From contig CALJKR010000045.1 of assembly GCA_937974555.1 (NCBI GenBank), positions 1 through 61,227 on the forward strand: DNA of 61,227 bases, written 5' to 3'. Numbering within the stretch: position 1 is the stretch's first letter; each line of letters opens with the position of its first letter. Under the pieces are notes generated by a model that saw only the letters and a list, made by a program, of their open reading frames with translations, was not told where the DNA came from and ran no database searches. This DNA is from an uncultured Flavobacteriales bacterium. GTDB lineage: Bacteria; Bacteroidota; Bacteroidia; Flavobacteriales_D; Sanyastnellaceae. A program made the position numbers and the translations under genes. This document shows positions 1 to 7,176 of this stretch, in pieces.

Positions 1-146
1 ATGAAACCAAAAAGTCCCTCATTCGATTGCACCATGGCCCAATTGGATTTGTATTGCCCGTAATCATAAATTTCTTTGAAAGACGATTGTCCCAAGCAAA
101 CTGAACCAATTAAGATGAAGGCGACAAGAAAAAAATTGTTTTTCAT
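1..146 (-). CDS. Secreted protein, N-terminal fragment (runs off window)
   Basis: Reading the minus strand from an ATG at 146-144 gives 48 codons without a stop up to the window edge. The peptide begins MKNNFFLVAFILIGSVCLGQ, which is a typical Bacteroidota signal peptide: a short basic start, a hydrophobic core and a Leu-Gly-Gln cleavage region. The mature part begins SSFKEIYDYGQYKSNW. Too little is present to assign a family. It could be a T9SS cargo or a periplasmic protein, because the C-terminus lies outside the window. Confidence 0.6.
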   Translation of the reverse strand, partial: MKNNFFLVAFILIGSVCLGQSSFKEIYDYGQYKSNWAMVQSNEGLFGF

Positions 147-337
147 GGCTATTGTTTTTGATGAATTTAAGTTATTATTTAATGCAACAGAATCAATTAA
201 CATTTATTCCGACTTGTTTTTATTCTCAGGTTATTTTGTTTTTGAGATCCATACTTGCATGGAGGATTCTGGTTACTTCAATCGCTTTTTTGGCTGTGAT
301 TCTGTTTATTTTTTATGAATTTCTGAAAAATGTAAAG

Positions 338-345
338 TATATTTG
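338..345 (+). promoter_or_regulatory. TAnnTTTG promoter box, 5 nt before ATG
   Basis: TATATTTG matches the Bacteroidota -7 consensus exactly. Five bases (TCATT) separate it from the ATG at 351. Transcription would start at or within a few bases of the start codon, giving a leaderless or nearly leaderless mRNA. Confidence 0.55.
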
Positions 346-350
346 TCATT

Positions 351-785
351 ATGGAAAGAAAAATTGACATTTTAAAAAGTCCAGTAAGGCTCAATCAAAC
401 AGGACTATTGCCCAACAAGTTTAAAAAGTTGGGATGGGTTATTGTGTTGTTGGCGATTTTGTTCGCCTTGGTTGTTGGTGCAGGCTTTATACCATTGGAA
501 GCTTCAGTAAAGGTGTCGATGAGGCACGGGCTTTTGAATGTTTTGATTTTTGGGATGTTGCTCATCGCCTGGGCCAAGGATTCGGTTGAGGACGAATTGA
601 CTTTATTGATTCGTTTTAGAGTCTTGGGTTCGGCCTTTATATGGGCAGTCCTTTTGGTGATCATCAAGCCTTTCATTGATATGCTCTTTCAAGATGCAAT
701 GGCTGAAATGGGAAGTCAGCAGTTGGTGCTCAGCATGCTTTTTTACTATTTGATGGTGTACAACATTCAAAAGCGAAACCGATAA
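351..785 (+). CDS. Small integral membrane protein paired with XRE regulator
   Basis: A 144-residue protein with about four hydrophobic segments (roughly residues 27-50, 62-76, 90-108 and 122-138) and a basic N-terminus; no signal peptide or enzyme motif is visible. Its stop codon overlaps the ATG of the following helix-turn-helix gene by one base (TAATG), so the two are almost certainly co-transcribed and translationally coupled. Small membrane proteins next to compact YozG-type XRE regulators are common in Bacteroidota and Firmicutes, but the function of this one is unknown. It may act as a membrane partner or sensor for the regulator. Confidence 0.7.
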   Translation: MERKIDILKSPVRLNQTGLLPNKFKKLGWVIVLLAILFALVVGAGFIPLEASVKVSMRHGLLNVLIFGMLLIAWAKDSVEDELTLLIRFRVLGSAFIWAVLLVIIKPFIDMLFQDAMAEMGSQQLVLSMLFYYLMVYNIQKRNR

Positions 786-985
786 TGCGGAACACCATCA
801 AAGTAGAGCGAGCGAAATTGAATATCACGCAACAAGAGCTTGCGGATCGGGTGGGTGTTTCGAGACAAACCATCAACTCCATCGAGTCAGAGCGGTATAT
901 TCCATCGACGTTATTGGCCATCAAGATCTCCAACGTATTTCAGTTGACCGTCAACGAGATTTTCCTGCTTGAAAAGGAAGATTAA
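785..985 (+). CDS. Compact XRE-family HTH transcriptional regulator (YozG-like)
   Basis: A 66-residue protein that is almost entirely a Cro/C1-type helix-turn-helix: the QQELADRVGVSRQTINSIES stretch (about residues 17-36) is the recognition helix region, followed by an aliphatic helix ending VNEIFLLEKED. There is no separate ligand domain. It overlaps the upstream membrane-protein gene by one base and is probably in its operon. Family members of this size usually repress their own operon. No palindromic operator was identified in front of 351. Confidence 0.85.
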   Translation: MRNTIKVERAKLNITQQELADRVGVSRQTINSIESERYIPSTLLAIKISNVFQLTVNEIFLLEKED

Positions 986-1270
986 TGATGGCGGTGTCTT
1001 CAGTTGGTACAAATGACAAACCCCGTCGTATAGAACGATCAGTTGGTCTGGTGGGTGTGGGGTTAAGTTTTCAAGGGTTGTTTGGACTTGATGTTCTTTT
1101 CTTCTGTTGCGGCAAAAGTTATATTTTATTCTGATTTTCCTGATGCAATTACTCCTATAATTTATATGAAAATTATTTGAACTGGTTTTCCTTTATTTGT
1201 CCAAAATGGAATTAAAATGAACTTGGATGTGGTGCAAATGTGGTGTAAATTTACACCAAGTAAAATTCTT

Positions 1271-1510
1271 ATGAGAAGACAAAGCATTTCTTTAACTGAG
1301 CCCAATGATGAATGGTTGAAACTCCAAATTGATAGCAAGGAGTATTCGAGTAAAAGTGAATTGGTGAATGATCTGATTCGACAAGCCAGAAATCAGCAGC
1401 AGCAGATGGATCTTATACGTCTCAAATTGGACCGTGCTGAGAAGTCAGGTTTTACCAAAGATTCAAAAGCTTCAATTCTCAAGCAATCTAAAAAGTTGCT
1501 GAATGTCTGA
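1271..1510 (+). CDS. parD: ParD-family antitoxin (partner toxin degraded)
   Basis: A 79-residue ribbon-helix-helix antitoxin starting MRRQSISLTEPNDEWL, with the ParD core SKSELVNDLIRQARNQ in the middle and a charged C-terminal tail that normally wraps the ParE toxin. An ATG at 1217 gives an 18-residue extension that does not look like the family, so the ATG at 1271 is chosen. The gene ends by overlapping (GAATGTCTGA) the start codon of a parE reading frame. That partner is not intact, so this is an orphan antitoxin. It may still autorepress through the RHH domain or neutralise a toxin elsewhere. Bases 986-1270 upstream hold no gene I can support. Confidence 0.8.
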   Translation: MRRQSISLTEPNDEWLKLQIDSKEYSSKSELVNDLIRQARNQQQQMDLIRLKLDRAEKSGFTKDSKASILKQSKKLLNV

Positions 1511-1640
1511 ATACAAATTTATCTAACCCGGATACAGACGTTGCGTATGCGGCTCAGATACCATATACTACAGAGTAAAAGATGGTGTAGTAGAGATCAT
1601 GTCCATTATAGGTCGTCAAGATTTCGATCATCTAACCTAA
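1503..1640 (+). pseudogene. parE toxin remnant (internal deletion and stop)
   Basis: The ATG at 1503 overlaps the end of parD exactly as in intact parDE operons. It reads MSEYKFI and then a stop at 1524-1526. The same frame continues PGYRRCVCGSDTIYYRV and then KDGVVEIMSIIGRQDFDHLT to a stop at 1640. The second part is recognisably the C-terminal third of a ParE toxin (PGYR..., IYYRVKD, EIM.I.GRQDFD). A full ParE is about 95-100 residues; only about 45 codons remain. The toxin has therefore lost roughly its middle half and carries a stop at or near the junction. Confidence 0.75.
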
Positions 1641-1686
1641 TTGAAGAGACCAAATTTTTGACCGAACTGGCGCCCAAATACTCAAC

Positions 1687-1712
1687 AAAAAACCCCAACT
1701 TTCGTCGGGGTT
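1687..1712 (-). terminator. Rho-independent terminator of serS
   Basis: On the minus strand an 8-bp stem ACCCCGAC/GTTGGGGT closed by a GAAA tetraloop is followed by a run of T. It lies 23 bases after the serS stop codon. Confidence 0.85.
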
Positions 1713-1734
1713 GGGTTTGTATCTTAAATCAATA

Positions 1735-3006
1735 TTATTTGATCCACTCAAAGCCAGTGTAGGGAACCAATGCGGCGGGTATGCGAATTCCATCCGCGGT
1801 TTGGTGATTCTCCAACAAGGAGGCGACGATGCGGGGCAAGGCCAAGGCGCTGCCATTCAACGTGTGGGCCAAAATCGTTTTGCCGTCTTGTCCTTTGATG
1901 CGACACTTCAAGCGATTGGCTTGGAAGGTCTCAAAGTTGGAGGTGGAACTGACTTCCAACCAACGCTCTTGGGCTGCTGAAAACACTTCAAAGTCATAGG
2001 TCAATGCGCTGGTGAATCCCATGTCGCCGCCGCACAAGCGCAAGATGCGGTAAGGGAGTTCCAATTTTTGCAATAGGCCTTCGACGTGCTTCACCATGTC
2101 TTCCAAAATGGTGTAACTGTCGTTGGGATGTGCAATCTGTACAATCTCTACTTTGTCAAATTGGTGCAAGCGATTCAAGCCGCGAACATCCTTACCGTAA
2201 CTTCCCGCTTCCCTACGGAAACAAGGGGTGTAGCCGGTGATGCGAACGGGCAATTCACTTTCTTTCAAAATGACATCGCGGTAAATATTGGTCAAGGGCA
2301 CTTCGGCGGTGGGTATCAAATACAAATCGTCCACGCCAATGTGGTACATCTGTCCTTCTTTGTCGGGCAATTGTCCTGTGCCATAACCGCTGGCTTCGTT
2401 CACCACGTGAGGCGGAATCACTTCTTCATATCCAGCTTTGCGGGCTTCGTCCAAGAAGAAATTGATTAAGGCGCGCTGCAAGATGGCGCCCTTGCCACGG
2501 TAGATGGGGAATCCAGCACCGGTGATTTTTACACCGGTTTCGAAATCAATGAGTCCGTATTGATCCGCCAAATCCCAGTGGGCTTTTTTATTTTCTGGAA
2601 GGATAGGAATGGTTCCTACTTCCTTGACATTGACATTTTCTTCAGCGCCTTTACCAAAGGCCACCGATTCATGCGGGGTATTGGGCAACAAATACAACAG
2701 TTGTTGTTGCTCGGCTTCGAGCACCGCCAGCTTCTCTTCCAACTGCTTGGAATTTTGTTTGATGGTGGCTGTTTGCTCCTTGAGCGCATCCGCCTCAGCT
2801 TTGTTGCCGGATTTGAAAAGGTCGCCGATCTGCTTGGCCAAAGCATTTCCTTGGGCCAAGAAGGCTTCCATTTCTTGTTGGATCTTGCGGCGTTGGGCGT
2901 CGATTTCCAACAATTGGTCGATGGTAGAAGAGAAGTCCTTGTTGCGTTTGTTGAGCGCCAAAAGGATTTGCTCTTTGTTGTCTCTGATGTTCTGAATTTG
3001 TAACAT
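1735..3006 (-). CDS. serS: Seryl-tRNA synthetase
   Basis: A 423-residue class II synthetase that charges tRNA-Ser with serine in the cytoplasm. The N-terminal 110 residues form the long antiparallel coiled coil (rich in Lys, Glu and Gln) that grips the tRNA-Ser variable arm. The catalytic core shows motif 2 (FRREAGSYG...RGLNRLHQF) near residues 260-280 and motif 3 (LNGSALALPR) near residue 385. Length is normal. It follows rpmA on the same strand, but a terminator lies between them, so it needs its own weak promoter or partial read-through. A terminator also follows it. Confidence 0.97.
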   Translation of the reverse strand: MLQIQNIRDNKEQILLALNKRNKDFSSTIDQLLEIDAQRRKIQQEMEAFLAQGNALAKQIGDLFKSGNKAEADALKEQTATIKQNSKQLEEKLAVLEAEQQQLLYLLPNTPHESVAFGKGAEENVNVKEVGTIPILPENKKAHWDLADQYGLIDFETGVKITGAGFPIYRGKGAILQRALINFFLDEARKAGYEEVIPPHVVNEASGYGTGQLPDKEGQMYHIGVDDLYLIPTAEVPLTNIYRDVILKESELPVRITGYTPCFRREAGSYGKDVRGLNRLHQFDKVEIVQIAHPNDSYTILEDMVKHVEGLLQKLELPYRILRLCGGDMGFTSALTYDFEVFSAAQERWLEVSSTSNFETFQANRLKCRIKGQDGKTILAHTLNGSALALPRIVASLLENHQTADGIRIPAALVPYTGFEWIK

Positions 3007-3020
3007 GGTGCTACGGTATT

Positions 3021-3058
3021 AAAAAAAAACTCCCGACCTCTCAAAGAAAGACCGGGAG
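3021..3058 (-). terminator. Rho-independent terminator after rplU-rpmA
   Basis: On the minus strand CTCCCG...CGGGAG with extended inner pairing is followed by nine T residues. It lies between rpmA and serS and probably attenuates transcription into serS. Confidence 0.85.
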
Positions 3059-3082
3059 AAAAAATATAAACAAACTACCCGG

Positions 3083-3340
3083 TTAGGCTTGAGCCATAAC
3101 CGAAACATAAGACTTGTTGTCCTTCTTCTTGCGGAATTGAACAACACCGTCAGTCAATGCATACAAAGTATGGTCCTTACCAATTCCTACGTTAACTCCA
3201 GGATTGTGGCGAGTACCGCGTTGACGAACAATGATATTACCTGCTACGCAAGTTTGACCGCCGTATATTTTAACGCCTAAGCGCTTGCTTTCTGATTCGC
3301 GACCGTTTTTTACTTTACCTTCACCTTTCTTGTGTGCCAT
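3083..3340 (-). CDS. rpmA: 50S ribosomal protein L27
   Basis: An 85-residue basic protein with the L27 signature: the MAHKKGEGKVKNGRESESKR N-terminus and GGQ...AGNIIVRQRGTRHNPG core. L27 sits near the peptidyl-transferase centre of the large subunit. The N-terminus has no cleavable extension of the kind seen in Firmicutes. It lies 22 bases downstream of rplU in the classic rplU-rpmA order and shares its promoter; a strong terminator follows. Confidence 0.98.
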   Translation of the reverse strand: MAHKKGEGKVKNGRESESKRLGVKIYGGQTCVAGNIIVRQRGTRHNPGVNVGIGKDHTLYALTDGVVQFRKKKDNKSYVSVMAQA

Positions 3341-3362
3341 GGTATTAAATTTTTAATTCGGA

Positions 3363-3671
3363 TTACCCGATATTTTCAATTTTCAATTCAGTTAAATAAG
3401 CGCGGAAACCATTTTTCTTTTGGTAGCCCTTGCGGCGCTTTTTCTTGAATACGATGACTTTGTCACCTTTTAAATGTTGTACTACAGAGGCGGTGATCTT
3501 TACGCCTGCTACAGCTGGGGCGCCAACAGTTACATTTTTGCCATCATCTGTCAATAATACCTTGTCAAAAGTAACTTTTGAACCTTCAGCATCTTGAAGA
3601 CGATTGACATAGATCTGCTGGTCTTTTTGCACTTTGTACTGGTGCCCTGCTATTTCTACGATCGCGTACAT
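3363..3671 (-). CDS. rplU: 50S ribosomal protein L21
   Basis: A 102-residue protein starting MYAIVEIAGHQYKVQKDQ, the standard L21 N-terminus, and ending with the KRRKGYQKKNGFRAYLTEL signature. A longer open frame reaches 3728, but its extra 19 residues are foreign to L21 and overlap the promoter box at 3699-3706, so the ATG at 3671 is the start. L21 binds 23S rRNA in the large subunit. It is the first gene of the rplU-rpmA operon. Confidence 0.97.
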   Translation of the reverse strand: MYAIVEIAGHQYKVQKDQQIYVNRLQDAEGSKVTFDKVLLTDDGKNVTVGAPAVAGVKITASVVQHLKGDKVIVFKKKRRKGYQKKNGFRAYLTELKIENIG

Positions 3672-3698
3672 GTTAATAAATTTTCTATTATAGGTCGG

Positions 3699-3729
3699 CA
3701 AATATACTCCGTTTTTCTTTTGCGCCAAA
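3699..3729 (-). promoter_or_regulatory. rplU-rpmA promoter (TTTG / TAnnTTTG)
   Basis: On the minus strand TTTG (3729-3726) and TATATTTG (3706-3699) are separated by 19 bases, a perfect fit to the Bacteroidota housekeeping promoter. The mRNA would carry a leader of about 20-27 bases before the rplU ATG. Confidence 0.75.
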
Positions 3730-3759
3730 AGTTTTTTTTATTTCAGTTGGAATGGGCAA

Positions 3760-3778
3760 AGGCGAATTGCATTCGCCT
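3760..3778. repeat. Perfect 8-bp hairpin in intergenic repeat-like DNA
   Basis: AGGCGAAT and ATTCGCCT flank a TGC loop. It is followed by two copies of GTAAATCGG and by degenerate GAAACAGA repeats up to about 3866. A partial copy (GGCGAATTGCATTT) occurs near 11517. This looks like dispersed repeat material rather than a terminator, because no T-run follows. Confidence 0.5.
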
Positions 3779-3872
3779 AGTAAATCGGTGTATCAGTAAA
3801 TCGGAAATCTCGCCTCCTACTTCGGCAGAGCGAGAAACAGAAACAGAGCGGGAAACAGAATTAGAAAGGAAA

Positions 3873-4748
3873 TTAGTCCAACCGCGCCAACACCTCATTC
3901 AAAAATCCGTCCATCCTCGAAAACGCAAACCACCGTTTTCCCAAATCTTTCAATGAAGCTCCGAGGTGATACAATTCTGTGTTGTCAATGATGAGGAATC
4001 GGTCATGAGCATTTTTCAAAATGCGAATTTCAATGGGTGAATATTGTGCGTTGTGTTTTTCTAAATCCAGCTTTATTTCAGGGTTCATGCGTTCTGTGTA
4101 TATCATGCATGCAACATCTGGATTTCTTTTGGACAATTGCAGCAAGGTGGTTTCGTCGACGTAGTTGTCAATCAATAAAACAGACTTCTTTGCACTTTTA
4201 ATCAAGTCACTGCTGAAAGTGTAGGCGTCAAATATTTGATTGTTGAAGAAGATGCCTTGAAGATGTTTTGCAGGTTCTACAGAATTTCGAAGAATCTTAT
4301 CCAATTTCAGTTCATGTTCCAAAAGTTGTTTTTCGGCTCTTTCCATTCGGTTGGTCAAAATAAGCGTCTGTTGGTTCGATCTTCTGAGCTCAGTGAAAAC
4401 CTGAATGATTTCGATACTGATTGCAATGGCTATTTCAGATTTTAATATCGAAGACAGCATTGCGACACCCATTTCAGTAAATGCAAAGGGATTGTATTTG
4501 ATATTTTGACCTCTTTTAATGGGTGATGTATTGTTCAAGGTCACAAAATGTGACCTTGAAAATTCAGCTTCCTCATCGGTTAATCGAAACATGAAAGTTT
4601 CAGGAAAGCGCGATGAATTTCTTTTAACAGCTTGATTCAGGGCTTTTGTAGTAACGCCATACAATGGTGCTATATCTTTATCCAAAATGATGTTTAACCC
4701 CCGAACTTGTATAATCTTGTCAACGATTTGATTTTGTGAATTCTGCAT
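3873..4748 (-). CDS. ORF6N-domain protein with PLD-like C-terminal region
   Basis: A 291-residue protein from the ATG at 4748; a longer start at 4787 is possible. Residues 5-95 form an ORF6N DNA-binding domain: IIQVRGLNIILDKDIAPLYG, then ALNQAVKRNSSRFPETFMF and the NPFAFTEMGVAMLSSIL tail. A coiled-coil linker follows. The C-terminal 110 residues contain HDRFLIID and GASLKDLGKR, resembling a half-site phospholipase D-like fold. ORF6N proteins are typical of phages and of accessory, often multi-copy, loci in Bacteroidota; their role is not settled. The gene stands alone with repeat-like DNA on both sides, which suggests an acquired cassette. Confidence 0.75.
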   Translation of the reverse strand: MQNSQNQIVDKIIQVRGLNIILDKDIAPLYGVTTKALNQAVKRNSSRFPETFMFRLTDEEAEFSRSHFVTLNNTSPIKRGQNIKYNPFAFTEMGVAMLSSILKSEIAIAISIEIIQVFTELRRSNQQTLILTNRMERAEKQLLEHELKLDKILRNSVEPAKHLQGIFFNNQIFDAYTFSSDLIKSAKKSVLLIDNYVDETTLLQLSKRNPDVACMIYTERMNPEIKLDLEKHNAQYSPIEIRILKNAHDRFLIIDNTELYHLGASLKDLGKRWFAFSRMDGFLNEVLARLD

Positions 4749-4799
4749 GAACAAAATTCCAAATGAAATTTTGTTTTTCAAACCCATAAATTATGCAGG

Positions 4800-4927
4800 T
4801 TTATGCATGTTCACCACCCCGTCCGGACCCCGCTTGCGCTCGTCCGGCCACCCCTCCTTTCTCTCACTGCGTTCGAGTAGTAGGGGAGATGCCCCTACTT
4901 CCCTTCATCCCCTCATCCCTTCATCCC
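4800..4927. repeat. Repeat-like GC-rich intergenic segment
   Basis: This segment differs in base composition from its surroundings. It contains a perfect 7-bp hairpin GTAGGGG/CCCCTAC (4880-4898), a TCCGG...CCGG pair, and a C-rich array of CTTCATCCC/CTCATCCC units (4902-4930) that runs into the end of the SDR gene. It resembles dispersed intergenic repeats seen in many Bacteroidota genomes. Confidence 0.5.
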
Positions 4928-5713
4928 CTACAAGCTCAACGTCCTACCGCCATCGATGGGCAGGTTGATGCCGTTGATGTAGGCTGCGGCTGGAGTGGAG
5001 AGGAATGCGATGCCTGCGGCAATCTCTTCAGGTAAGGCCAGACGACCCAATGGGACTTCTCTTTTCATTTCTTCCGTGACATCATCCACGCTGTGCCCGG
5101 TTTTATTGGCTTTGTTGGTAATGATCTGACTCAAACGCCCTGTGGCAGTAGCGCCGGGCAATACGTTGTTGACGGTGATGCCAAAGGGTCCCAATTCGGA
5201 AGAAAGGGTTTTGGCCCAGTTGGCAACGGCTCCGCGTATGGTATTGCTTACGCCCAAGTTGGGCAGTGGCTGCTTGACAGAGGTGGAGATGACATTGATG
5301 ATACGACCATATCCACTTTCTTTCATCTTCGGCAACAAGGCCTGTGTAATGATCTGAAAATTGATGAGGTGTAAATTAAAAGCCAAACGGAATTCATCGA
5401 TTCCGGCTTCGTGTGCCTTACCGGGGTTGGGACCTCCGGTATTGTTGACCAATATATGAATGGTATTGTTTTTTGCAAATTCCTCAATCGCAGTCTGCAC
5501 TTCGGTGTTGTGCGCAAAGTTGGCCACCAAGATTTGGTGGTGCTGATCGGCAGTGCAAGGCAATTGATCCAAAACGTTGTTCAAACGCTCCGCATCACGG
5601 GCCATCAAAGTAACGTTGGCACCTAATCCAGCGAGTTCCAAAGCGGCTGCAGCGCCGATTCCTTGAGAACCTCCGCAGACCAAAGCATTTTTTCCAGAAA
5701 GTGATAAATTCAT
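4928..5713 (-). CDS. SDR-family oxidoreductase with non-canonical active site
   Basis: A 261-residue Rossmann-fold protein of the short-chain dehydrogenase/reductase family. The cofactor motif is GGSQGIG (residues 14-20), and NNTGG stands at the usual NNAG position. The catalytic region reads NVISTSVKQPLPNLGVSNTI: the expected YxxxK is replaced by SNTIR. This fits the SDR subgroup related to 3-oxoacyl-ACP reductase in which the tetrad is imperfect, so the substrate and even the activity cannot be named. It is transcribed divergently from the PLP enzyme at 5819. Confidence 0.8.
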   Translation of the reverse strand: MNLSLSGKNALVCGGSQGIGAAAALELAGLGANVTLMARDAERLNNVLDQLPCTADQHHQILVANFAHNTEVQTAIEEFAKNNTIHILVNNTGGPNPGKAHEAGIDEFRLAFNLHLINFQIITQALLPKMKESGYGRIINVISTSVKQPLPNLGVSNTIRGAVANWAKTLSSELGPFGITVNNVLPGATATGRLSQIITNKANKTGHSVDDVTEEMKREVPLGRLALPEEIAAGIAFLSTPAAAYINGINLPIDGGRTLSL

Positions 5714-5717
5714 GTCA

Positions 5718-5725
5718 CAAATGTA
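5718..5725 (-). promoter_or_regulatory. TAnnTTTG box 4 nt before SDR start
   Basis: On the minus strand TACATTTG is followed by TGAC and then the ATG at 5713. The same TAnnTTTG-TGAC-ATG arrangement recurs at 42683 and 49744. Confidence 0.55.
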
Positions 5726-5818
5726 GCTGTCGTTCGCAATGCGTTGTTAACAAATAGGAAAAGTCAGGATTTTTTTTGGGGATTCAATTTTATCTTCGCA
5801 GAAATAAAAATTATTGTC

Positions 5819-7063
5819 GTGGATATTTTTGAAAGAATCAAACACAATCGCGGACCCATTGGTCAGCATTCTAAAGAGTCTCATGGATATTTCTCTTTTC
5901 CCAAGTTGGAAGGGGATTTGGGTGCCCACATGACCTTCCGTGGTAAGCCAGTTTTGGTTTGGAGTTTGAACAATTATTTGGGATTGGGAAATGATCCTGA
6001 AATCAGAAAGGTAGATGCAGAAGCGGCCGCTACTTGGGGTATGGCCTATCCTATGGGTGCCCGTATGATGAGCGGTCAAACCAAATATCATGAGCAATTG
6101 GAGCAAGAGTTGGCTTCGTTCATGCAAAAGGATGATGCTTTTCTTTTGAATTACGGATATCAAGGATGTATGTCAGCAATTGAGGCGTTGGTGAGCAGAA
6201 ATGATGTGGTGGTTTACGATAGTGAGTGTCACGCTTGTATGATTGATGGTGTTCGTTTGCACCAGGGGAAACGTTTTGTTTTTCAACACAACGACATGGA
6301 GAGCTTGGAGAAGATGTTGAAAATGGCCAAGAAGTTGACCGAGAAAACGGGTGGTGGAATTTTGGTGATGACCGAAGGGGTTTTCGGGATGGCTGGTGAC
6401 CAAGGGATGTTGAAGGAGATTGTTTCTTTCAAAAAGGAATATGGCTTCCGTTTGTTTGTGGATGATGCGCATGGATTTGGTTCAATCGGGAACATGGGTC
6501 GTGGAGCAGGTGATGCACAAGGCGTGCAAGCCGACATCGATGTGTACTTCGGAACTTTTGCCAAAGCGATGGCAACGGTGGGTGCATTTGTAGCGAGTGA
6601 CCAGCACGTGATTGAGTTCTTGCGTTACAACATGCGTTCTCAAACATTTGCCAAGGCATTGCCCATGCCGATTGTGATTGGCGCTTTGAAGCGTTTGGAA
6701 ATGATTCGCACACGTCCTCAATTGCAAGAAAATCTTTGGAACATCGCGCGTGCTTTGCAAAGCGGATTGAAAGAGGCAGGATTTGATATCGGAAAAACCA
6801 ACTCAGTGGTAACGCCAGTGTTCTTGAAAGGAACATTGGGAGAGGCTACCAACGTTACATTGGCATTGCGCGAGCAATATGGTGTATTCTGTTCAATTGT
6901 GGTTTACCCCGTTGTCCCCAAAGACGTGATCATGTTGCGATTGATTCCAACCACGGTTCACACGTTGGAGGATGTACGCTATACCATCGAGTGTTTCACC
7001 AAGGTGAGAGAGAAATTGGAAGCAGGAGAATTTGCCGGAGAGCGCATTGCGAGCTGGGCATAA
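5819..7063 (+). CDS. Alpha-oxoamine synthase family PLP enzyme (Spt/Kbl-like)
   Basis: A 414-residue pyridoxal-phosphate enzyme of the fold shared by 8-amino-7-oxononanoate synthase, 2-amino-3-ketobutyrate CoA ligase and serine palmitoyltransferase. It condenses an amino acid with an acyl thioester. Visible hallmarks are LNNYLGLGNDP, GARMMSGQTKYHEQLE, VDDAHGFGSIG and the lysine region FGTFAKAMATVGAF, where the Schiff-base Lys is expected. The GTG at 5819 starts the conserved VDIFERIKHNRGPIGQ; the frame extends to 5744, but a promoter-like TATCTTCG (about 5792-5799) lies inside that extension. In Bacteroidota such enzymes make sphingolipids or sulfonolipids; which applies here is open. A terminator follows. 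Confidence 0.85.
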   Translation: MDIFERIKHNRGPIGQHSKESHGYFSFPKLEGDLGAHMTFRGKPVLVWSLNNYLGLGNDPEIRKVDAEAAATWGMAYPMGARMMSGQTKYHEQLEQELASFMQKDDAFLLNYGYQGCMSAIEALVSRNDVVVYDSECHACMIDGVRLHQGKRFVFQHNDMESLEKMLKMAKKLTEKTGGGILVMTEGVFGMAGDQGMLKEIVSFKKEYGFRLFVDDAHGFGSIGNMGRGAGDAQGVQADIDVYFGTFAKAMATVGAFVASDQHVIEFLRYNMRSQTFAKALPMPIVIGALKRLEMIRTRPQLQENLWNIARALQSGLKEAGFDIGKTNSVVTPVFLKGTLGEATNVTLALREQYGVFCSIVVYPVVPKDVIMLRLIPTTVHTLEDVRYTIECFTKVREKLEAGEFAGERIASWA

Positions 7064-7086
7064 TAAAACTGAATAGCAAAAAGAAA

Positions 7087-7108
7087 AAGGGCGTGAGCCC
7101 TTTTTTTT
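7087..7108 (+). terminator. Rho-independent terminator
   Basis: AAGGGC-GTGA-GCCCTT followed by a T-run, 24 bases after the stop of the PLP enzyme. Confidence 0.85.
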
Positions 7109-7176
7109 ATTGAGTATTGTCATTTTAACAATAAGCAATCAAAAAAATCTTCATCTTGCCAACAATTATTATAATC

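Noticed and set aside
76..367. Overlapping plus-strand open frames near the left edge
   Set aside because: They overlap the minus-strand signal peptide gene, have no recognisable protein features and share the AT-rich composition of non-coding DNA.
1541..1762. 73-codon open frame after parD
   Set aside because: It is an out-of-frame reading of the parE remnant and runs through the serS terminator; the parE signature appears in another frame.
2616..3044. Long minus-strand frame inside serS in another register
   Set aside because: Codon shadow of the serS coiled coil; the true frame gives a full synthetase.
3760..3778. AGGCGAAT hairpin as rplU-side terminator
   Set aside because: No T-run follows on either strand and similar sequence occurs elsewhere, so it is listed as a repeat.
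4800..4930. CRISPR-like array from repeated CTTCATCCC units
   Set aside because: Units are short, unequal and contiguous without spacers, and no cas gene is present.
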